From Verrucomicrobiota bacterium (GTDB taxonomy: Bacteria; Verrucomicrobiota; Lentisphaeria; JABSQK01; JAJFLO01): a stretch of DNA of 38,115 nt. A program made the translations under genes and the position numbers. The stretch lies in the NCBI GenBank assembly GCA_021772635.1, contig JAJFLP010000105.1, positions 1-38,115 of the forward strand, written 5' to 3'. Numbering within the stretch: position 1 is the first letter of the stretch; each line of letters opens with the position of its first letter. Shown piece after piece: positions 31,953-38,115 of this stretch. Under the pieces are notes generated by a model. The model saw only the letters and a program-made list of their open reading frames with translations. It was not told where the DNA came from and searched no databases.

Positions 31953-34900
31953 TCAAGTGCCAACTACGTGCTTTTTTCCTGAGGAACCGTATTTGACTGA
32001 GCCAAGGAGTTTATTGGCACCTTTTTTGATATCCTCGAGCAGCAGGTAGAGGCACGGCACCAGGAGCAGTGTGATAGCTGTTGCAAAGAGAATCCCAAAT
32101 CCGAGTGAGATCGCCATCGGGATAAGGTATTGAGCCTGCAGCGAAGTCTCGAAGATGATTGGTGTCAGTCCTCCGAAAGTTGTCACAGTGGTAATCACAA
32201 TTGGACGAAAACGACGAATGCCGGCGGAATGTATCGCCTCGTAAACGTTGTTATTCGAAAGTTGTCGATTCGCGTAATCGACCATGATAAGCGAGTCGTT
32301 TACGACGACACCGGAAAGTGCAACAACGCCCATCAGACTAATTAGCGATAAATCGTATCCCAATATAATGTGCCCTATTACGGCTCCAACGGTACCGAAA
32401 GGGATTGCAGAAAGTACAATTAAAGGCTGAAGATAGCTGCGAAAAGCAATGGCCAATAGCGCGTAGATGATGGCCAAGGCAAAAGTAAAGCCGGCCCATA
32501 GCGACGCAGTCGATTCACGCATCTCGGCATCGCTGCCTTCGAAGGTCCAGGTAAGGCCGGGGTAGTCGGCTCGCAAACTCGGGAGTTCCTGCTCCCGCAA
32601 CGCTTTAATCACCTGCCCGACTTCACGCGCCGGTTCAACATCCATCGAAACATTGACAATTCGCCGGCCGTTTCGCCGATTAATTGTTGTGAAAGCCTCA
32701 CTATCCTGGAAGTCAACAACCTCGGTAAGGGGGACTTCCATTCCTTCTCGTGTACGTATGATGAGATCTTCGAGTTGGTAAAGGTCTCGCCGTTCCTCTC
32801 GCGGCAGCTTGACCCGCACTTCGACCTCGTTTGTGCCCCGCAAAAAACGCAATGCCAGTGCTCCATAGAAAGCGTCGCGGACTTGTTGGCCGACATCATC
32901 AGAGGTGAGCCCCAGTGCCCGAGCTTCCGGGAGGAGCCGGAAATTTAACTGGGACTTCCCCTTGTTGAAATTGTCGCTGACGTCCAGGGTGTTGGAGTAT
33001 TGTTCGACCCTTGAGACAAGGGCCTTCGTAGCCTGCTCCAACACGATAATATCGTTATGGCTGAGGTCAATGCTGATGTCTGGCCGCCAGCCTCCCGGCC
33101 CGGCTTCCGCTTCGAAGGTAATCTGAGTAATCCCAGGAAGGTCACCGATTTCATCACGCCAGAGACGAATCACTTCGTTGGCGGTCAATTCACGTTCATC
33201 CGGCGGCAACATCACGATTTCCACATCGACAAAGGTTCCTCGTCGAACATTCGTTTTTACGCCCTCGGCGGTTGTGTGCAGCGAATGCTTTTCGATCATG
33301 CGCAATGTTGCACTGGTGACCGTCGTGGCGATTTCGGCGGCCTGTTGCGGCGTCGTGCCGACGGGCAGCCGTATTCCCGCCTCGATCTCATCAGCTGGGA
33401 CTTCGGGCATGAGAATCATACCCATGTGCGAACTTGTGGCGTAACTACCGGCTATCGCGAGTAGTGCAAGAGAAATAATCACGGTGACATAACGATACCT
33501 CAATGCAAAATCGAGCAACGGCCTGTATACCGCATTGACAAAACTATTAAAGGCATTTAGAAGGATACGTCGTAACAGAGGAATTTGCTTACGCCGTCCA
33601 TCTTCGTTTTCATGCCCCTTGAGATGTGCCAGATGGGCGGGAAGGATGTAGAGCGCTTCAATCAGGGATACCGTTAATACAACGATAACGACGATCGGCA
33701 GAGGCTTCCAGAACTTTCCGGTTTCTCCAGGTAAAAGCATCAAAGGAATGAATGCGACGATATTGGTGAGAATGCTAAAGACGACCGGCCCCGCTACTTC
33801 ACGGGTACCGTTGATGGCGGCCCCGATCGGATTCTCATTGTTCAGCCGATGTTCGTATATATTTTCGCCAACAACAACCGCGTCGTCCACGACGATCCCC
33901 AACACGATCAGGAAGCCGAAGAGGGTAATCATGTTGATACTCACGTCCACAAGCGGCATAAAAAGCAATCCGCCGAAGAACGAAACCACCATCCCCATCA
34001 TCACCCAGAACGCCAACCGCAGGTCAAGGAAGATCGATAACGTTACCAGCACGATGATCACTGCCAACAAGCCGTTCTCGACAACGAGCGTCACACGCTG
34101 GCGGAATTCCTCAGCGTCATTGCTGTCCATTCGCCATTGAACGCCGGGCGGCAATCCGGCTTCGAAACCGGCCATCTCGGTCTCTACCGCCTCGGCGATT
34201 TTTAGAGGGGATTGCCGACCCACGCGGTATATATTCAGTTCAATCGATGGTTGCTGATTGAACTGGGAGTGAAATCCTGACTCTTCAAAACCGTCATAGA
34301 TTTTAGCGATATCGGATAACGTAACGGACGCACCCGACTCACTCGATAAAATCTCTATCTTCCCGAACTGCTCGGCGGCCTGTTTTCGCTCATTCATGCG
34401 CAACAGAATCTCGCCGGACGTTGTTTCAATTGAACCGGCTGCGACGTCTTCGCTGGAATTACCGATAATCTCCGCAACTTGTTCGAGCGTGAGGTTATAT
34501 TCGCGTAATACCGTGTGCGGGATTTCAACATGGGTTACGTAATCCAGCGTTCGCCCAAGGTCGACCTGAGTAATAGCCGGGTTGGCTACCAATTGGTCAC
34601 GTAATCGCTCGCCAAGCTTGCGCAGTGTCCAGACGTCTACCGGGCCGAACAATACAACCTCCATCACCTCACGCTGCCGCGAACGCAGGTTGACCTCCGG
34701 CTCATCGATGTCATTCGGAAACGTTCGGATACGACTGATGGCTTGGTCCACGTCCTGAAAAACCCTCATTCGGTCGGTCCCGCTTACTAACTCCACTGTG
34801 ACCGTGCCGCGTCCTTCCCGTGCTTCCGACTGTATTTCGCGGACGCCCTCCACACTTCTTACGGCTTCTTCAATCGGCAGTAAGACTCCCTGTTCCACCT

Positions 34901-35096
34901 CGGAAGGCGCCGCGCCCGGATAACCAACAGTCACCCGAACGACATCCAGCTCGAATTCCGGGAAGACCTCTTTCTGTATGTTAACCGCGAACCAGAAGCC
35001 TCCGACAAGCAAGATGATCATAAACAGATTCGCTGCGACAGCGTTGCGTGCCATCCACGCTATGCTTCCGTCACCGGATTGAATAATCTTTTTCAC
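31953..35096 (-). CDS. RND-family efflux pump, inner-membrane transporter
   Basis: A 1047-aa proton-driven transporter of the AcrB/HAE1-like RND superfamily, with 12 expected membrane helices and two large periplasmic loops. The helix-4 motif [18 protein letters not shown] carries the proton-relay Asp pair. A second transmembrane half near the C-terminus contains [18 protein letters not shown]. The start is GTG at 35096, overlapping the stop of the fusion-protein gene by four bases (gtga), so they are translationally coupled. Substrates cannot be assigned from sequence. Confidence 0.95.
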   Translation of the reverse strand: MKKIIQSGDGSIAWMARNAVAANLFMIILLVGGFWFAVNIQKEVFPEFELDVVRVTVGYPGAAPSEVEQGVLLPIEEAVRSVEGVREIQSEAREGRGTVTVELVSGTDRMRVFQDVDQAISRIRTFPNDIDEPEVNLRSRQREVMEVVLFGPVDVWTLRKLGERLRDQLVANPAITQVDLGRTLDYVTHVEIPHTVLREYNLTLEQVAEIIGNSSEDVAAGSIETTSGEILLRMNERKQAAEQFGKIEILSSESGASVTLSDIAKIYDGFEESGFHSQFNQQPSIELNIYRVGRQSPLKIAEAVETEMAGFEAGLPPGVQWRMDSNDAEEFRQRVTLVVENGLLAVIIVLVTLSIFLDLRLAFWVMMGMVVSFFGGLLFMPLVDVSINMITLFGFLIVLGIVVDDAVVVGENIYEHRLNNENPIGAAINGTREVAGPVVFSILTNIVAFIPLMLLPGETGKFWKPLPIVVIVVLTVSLIEALYILPAHLAHLKGHENEDGRRKQIPLLRRILLNAFNSFVNAVYRPLLDFALRYRYVTVIISLALLAIAGSYATSSHMGMILMPEVPADEIEAGIRLPVGTTPQQAAEIATTVTSATLRMIEKHSLHTTAEGVKTNVRRGTFVDVEIVMLPPDERELTANEVIRLWRDEIGDLPGITQITFEAEAGPGGWRPDISIDLSHNDIIVLEQATKALVSRVEQYSNTLDVSDNFNKGKSQLNFRLLPEARALGLTSDDVGQQVRDAFYGALALRFLRGTNEVEVRVKLPREERRDLYQLEDLIIRTREGMEVPLTEVVDFQDSEAFTTINRRNGRRIVNVSMDVEPAREVGQVIKALREQELPSLRADYPGLTWTFEGSDAEMRESTASLWAGFTFALAIIYALLAIAFRSYLQPLIVLSAIPFGTVGAVIGHIILGYDLSLISLMGVVALSGVVVNDSLIMVDYANRQLSNNNVYEAIHSAGIRRFRPIVITTVTTFGGLTPIIFETSLQAQYLIPMAISLGFGILFATAITLLLVPCLYLLLEDIKKGANKLLGSVKYGSSGKKHVVGT

Positions 35097-36301
35097 TCTT
35101 TGGCACCTTCCTCGGAACCGTCGCCGTTGTCCTGCAGCGGTATACCTCTTGCGACGGTGGCGAGATTTGTTGCCACAATCCGGTCGCCGGATTCGATCCC
35201 CTGATTGATATAAGCGTATTTCTTGTCACCGTGCACAATATTTATATCCCGGATATCCAGCTTGCCGTCCTTCAACACCCAGACCGTGTCCCCCTTGCGA
35301 ACATAATCCTGATTTACCCGGACGACGTCGGCGAGTTCTCGACCGGAAATATTAGCCTCAACAATCATTCCAATGAGAAGGGGGGGGACGTCACTATTCC
35401 GCCCCAACGGATCTTCAACCGTAATGATTAATCGTGCCAGACGAGTTCCGTCGTCTAAATTACCAATCAACCTCTCCACGCGGCCTTCCCGCTCAACGCC
35501 CGTCCCCCAAACGCCCGGTTTACGTAGGCGCACCGGTGACCCGACGTTTTTCCTGGTTGCAAATCTGATCCATTGCAGTTCGCGCATCGACACGGTTGCA
35601 ACAACCCAGTACTCTTCGATTCCCGTCAGCTGTGCCAGCTCTTCACCGACAGCTACTTGTGACCCGACATTCACATTTCGACTCAATATTTGCGCGTTAA
35701 AGGGCGCGCGTATGGCTGTTCTTCCAAGGTCCAATTCAGCGTTGGCAACGGCGGCTTTCGCAGCCTCAATAGTGGCCCGGGCACTCGCGATTTGCGGTTC
35801 ACGAAGAATGAGCGCACGATTTGAGTTGTTTATGGTCTGCCCAAGTAATTCGAATTCCTGCTCTGCTACGTTCTGCTGCCCCAGTTCTAATTGCAGCTCT
35901 GCATCGGTCTGGTGAAGTTCGCTTCGACGCATATTAACGGTGTTCTCGAAATCGGCTGGATCAATTCTCAACAGGAGGTCGCCCTCATTCACAATTCCCC
36001 CTGGCATGAATTCCGGGGACAGCTCCAGAACTTGGCCGGAAACCTGAGGGCTGAGGGTGATCTCTTTGGCAGGTTCGACTGTCCCAAGAACCTGAATCTC
36101 CGGGCGATAGGTGCCGTATTCAACGACGATTGTGTCGACAAGTGCCGCGCTCTTGCGCGTTGCCCCGGATTTCTCCGCCGTCGGTTCGGTATTCTGTATC
36201 CAGACTACCAGGTAGGTGGTGACCCCAATTACCACCAGACACACCACGATCGATATGACAATTCTCCGCAAAATTTTCCGTCCAGACTGGTTTTTAGACA
36301 T
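35093..36301 (-). CDS. RND efflux periplasmic adaptor (membrane fusion protein)
   Basis: A 402-aa HlyD/AcrA-type adaptor linking the inner-membrane pump to the outer-membrane channel. An N-terminal membrane anchor (about 13-34, [20 protein letters not shown]) is followed by a lipoyl-like half motif ([20 protein letters not shown]), a coiled-coil hairpin (about 110-190) and the second lipoyl half ([22 protein letters not shown]), then beta-barrel and membrane-proximal domains. It lies one base after the outer-membrane gene and overlaps the pump gene, giving a compact three-gene operon. Confidence 0.93.
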   Translation of the reverse strand: MSKNQSGRKILRRIVISIVVCLVVIGVTTYLVVWIQNTEPTAEKSGATRKSAALVDTIVVEYGTYRPEIQVLGTVEPAKEITLSPQVSGQVLELSPEFMPGGIVNEGDLLLRIDPADFENTVNMRRSELHQTDAELQLELGQQNVAEQEFELLGQTINNSNRALILREPQIASARATIEAAKAAVANAELDLGRTAIRAPFNAQILSRNVNVGSQVAVGEELAQLTGIEEYWVVATVSMRELQWIRFATRKNVGSPVRLRKPGVWGTGVEREGRVERLIGNLDDGTRLARLIITVEDPLGRNSDVPPLLIGMIVEANISGRELADVVRVNQDYVRKGDTVWVLKDGKLDIRDINIVHGDKKYAYINQGIESGDRIVATNLATVARGIPLQDNGDGSEEGAKE

Positions 36302-36302
36302 A

Positions 36303-37724
36303 TTACTGCTCGCTTTCGTTCGGTTCTTGTCGATTTTTACGGTTCGATTTCAGAGTAAATCCTCCTGCGAGAGCGCGGTACAGCGCAATGCGGAAGCTTA
36401 GTAATGACTGTTGGGCGGACAGCAAATCGCGTCGTAATTGTTGCTCACTATCCAAGGCACTAAGCACCTCTATGTAATCAACCACGCCATTCAAGTACTG
36501 CATTCCCAATTGTTTATATATTCGCCCCGCCAGCTCGACCTGTTCCTCCAAGCTTCGAATGCGTTCGTGCTGTTTGCGCTCGCGCACGAGCGCGTCTTCT
36601 ACCTCACGGAACGCTTCTAATACGGTTTGCCCGTATTCCGCAAGTCGTTGTCTGCCGACCGCGCGAGTACGGTTCACTTCCGATTTGCGACGGCGACCAT
36701 CGACAACCGGTGCAAGCAATTCCGCCGCGAGCCTTCCGATCCAGTCACCGAAAATTTGCTCGGAACTATCAGTAACGCTGATCAACGACGCACCCAGGTT
36801 CAGTCGTGGATATCGATCATTCACTGCGACGGCCATATCGCGGTCAGCCGCCTTAACAAGGAACATCGCCCGTTGCACATCGGGTCGGCGCAGCGTTAGT
36901 TCACTCGGCAAACCGGTTGCGGGCAGTGGAGGGAGCGCGGGTAAGTCGCTAAGGTTCAATCGATAATTCGGCTGCGGTGCCTGTCCCTCGAGAATATCCA
37001 GTTTATTTCGCAGCACCGCCATTTCAGATTGAACGACCACAGACTGTTCGTGTGTCGCCTCGAGGAGTTGACGTTGACGGAGAACGTCGGCACCGCGGAT
37101 CCGCCCATTGGCAAAACGCGCTTCTAATAATTTCAAAACTTTCGTGTTGGTATCGAATTGCTCCGCCAGCAATAGGAGCTGTAACTGTGATTCTGTCAGT
37201 TCAAACCAGGTCGCCGTTATTTCCGCTGCAAGCACCAATGCAGCTGCGTGATAATCAGAAAGAGTCGCCTGCGCTCGGAATTTTTCTGACTCTATGCCAG
37301 ATCGAATACGTCCCCAAAGATCGATTTCATACCCAGCCTGAAGACCAAGCTGCAGCTCTGACGCACCATTGCGATCATCACCGTCTTCATATTCTAAAAC
37401 GGCAATCGCGTCGATTTCGGGCTGCCGGTTTCCCGATTCTCGCGAAACAACAGCGTTTGCAGCCCGTATGCGCTGCGACGCCGACTCCAGCGAAAAATTG
37501 TCACGAAGAGCAGTTTCAATCGCCTCATTCAACGCCGGAATCTCAAATACCGTCCACCACTTGTCCGGTGTAACGGCTGCCCCGGATGCCGAAAACGCAG
37601 GCATGGTTTGTGCAGGTATTTCCAGGGATTTCGGTGATGTCGAACAGCTCGTCAAGACAATTGTCGTAACTGCTCCCAAGATTGCAAGTCGAAGCTTAAC
37701 TACAAGATATCGCCTCAAATCCAT
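36303..37724 (-). CDS. RND efflux outer-membrane lipoprotein (TolC/NodT type)
   Basis: A 473-aa outer-membrane factor. The signal peptide ends in the lipobox VLTSC, with Cys26 or so as the lipidated residue. The rest is the duplicated TolC-like helix-strand pattern, with TPDKWWTVFEIPALNEAIETAL near the start of the mature protein, LPSELTLRRPDVQRA mid-protein and YLNGVVDYIEVLSALDSEQ near the end, all characteristic of the NodT branch. It is the promoter-proximal gene of the operon. Confidence 0.92.
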   Translation of the reverse strand: MDLRRYLVVKLRLAILGAVTTIVLTSCSTSPKSLEIPAQTMPAFSASGAAVTPDKWWTVFEIPALNEAIETALRDNFSLESASQRIRAANAVVSRESGNRQPEIDAIAVLEYEDGDDRNGASELQLGLQAGYEIDLWGRIRSGIESEKFRAQATLSDYHAAALVLAAEITATWFELTESQLQLLLLAEQFDTNTKVLKLLEARFANGRIRGADVLRQRQLLEATHEQSVVVQSEMAVLRNKLDILEGQAPQPNYRLNLSDLPALPPLPATGLPSELTLRRPDVQRAMFLVKAADRDMAVAVNDRYPRLNLGASLISVTDSSEQIFGDWIGRLAAELLAPVVDGRRRKSEVNRTRAVGRQRLAEYGQTVLEAFREVEDALVRERKQHERIRSLEEQVELAGRIYKQLGMQYLNGVVDYIEVLSALDSEQQLRRDLLSAQQSLLSFRIALYRALAGGFTLKSNRKNRQEPNESEQ

Positions 37725-37905
37725 ATCAATAACCTTCAGAATGATTCGGCAGTGTTACATAACAAAAGCAAAGAATTCCCTGGAGTGACGGCATAAAAAT
37801 CTTCCACTTATCTGTGCTTTACTCTAAAGACAAGGCCGATTCGCAGCCTACCCCAGCAGTAAAATAAGAGCAATCAACGGTAAAGGAATTTCTGTTACGG
37901 TACAC
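37725..37905. other. Upstream region of the efflux operon
   Basis: No gene and no convincing regulator-binding palindrome was found. The operon promoter presumably lies here on the minus strand. No divergent TetR- or MerR-type regulator is present before the window ends. Confidence 0.4.
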
Positions 37906-38115
37906 CAGTGTGCTGTCTCATAAATAACTCGAATTTGACGAGGTGAATTTTGCCGTCTCAGGAGCATTGCCGTGAATAAAGCGATGCTAGCGCATCGTTG
38001 TTTCACGTCAATGTCTGCTGAGCGCCAAAAGACACTCGCCCTAAACGGGTTCTGCTTCTTTTGACGTTGAGCTGCGTTAGCGAATTAGGTACGTACCTAA
38101 CGGGTACGCACGCGA
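37906..38115. mobile_element. MITE family 1, copy 3 (cut by the window end)
   Basis: It starts cagtgtgctgtctcataaat, matching the left terminus of the element at 164-448, and follows it through the cgatgc/gcatcg hairpin, the aatgtctgctga block, cgccaaaaga and the gtacctaacgggtacgcac segment. It is about 75-80% identical and truncated only by the window edge. Confidence 0.8.

Overview
The window looks like a chromosomal segment of a bacterium of the PVC group (Planctomycetes, Verrucomicrobia, Chlamydiae, Lentisphaerae and relatives), perhaps Lentisphaerae- or Kiritimatiellae-like. This placement is an inference. It rests on a spc ribosomal operon without the L30 gene, an RNase HIII, a Planctomycete-style Ser/Thr kinase fused to WD40 repeats, receiver-Ser/Thr kinase fusions, and dense intergenic repeats.

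Region 1 (1-9200, + strand) is the tail of the S10 operon plus the spc operon: rplV, rpsC, rplP, rpmC, rpsQ, rplN, rplX, rplE, rpsN, rpsH, rplF, rplR, rpsE, rplO, secY. The cluster is cut at both ends. rpsS/rplB are not upstream of rplV, where there is a secreted coiled-coil protein and a MITE. No adk/map/infA/rpsM follows secY. rpsC and rplP overlap by 86 nt in different frames.

Region 2 (9250-16450) holds rnhC with a receiver-Ser/Thr kinase (minus strand), then divergently a second receiver-Ser/Thr kinase, a stand-alone CheY-like receiver, a hybrid histidine kinase (REC-HisKA-HATPase-REC-Hpt) and a Pyr4-like transmembrane terpene cyclase homologue. The two kinase fusions are separated by two truncated MITEs joined to each other. 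Together they suggest a phosphorelay that feeds Ser/Thr phosphorylation.

Region 3 (16450-25750) has a 1 kb array of degenerate repeats, a membrane protein, a 1.1 kaa kinase-WD40 protein, a short-chain dehydrogenase, cysS and an unrecognised coiled-coil protein. REP-like palindromes and heptamer repeats lie between these genes.

Region 4 (25750-31950) starts at a tRNA-Val(GAC) gene that carries C instead of U at position 33, and looks accessory. It contains a VapBC-like pair and a Yip1-family membrane protein, each bounded by copies of one 67-bp repeat, then a secreted 23-residue-repeat protein with a peptidoglycan-binding domain, a decayed gene, and several inverted-repeat elements, including a 149-bp MITE with 31-bp termini.

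Region 5 (31950-37730, minus strand) is a complete RND efflux operon: outer-membrane lipoprotein, membrane fusion protein and inner-membrane pump. The window ends inside another copy of the MITE found at its start.
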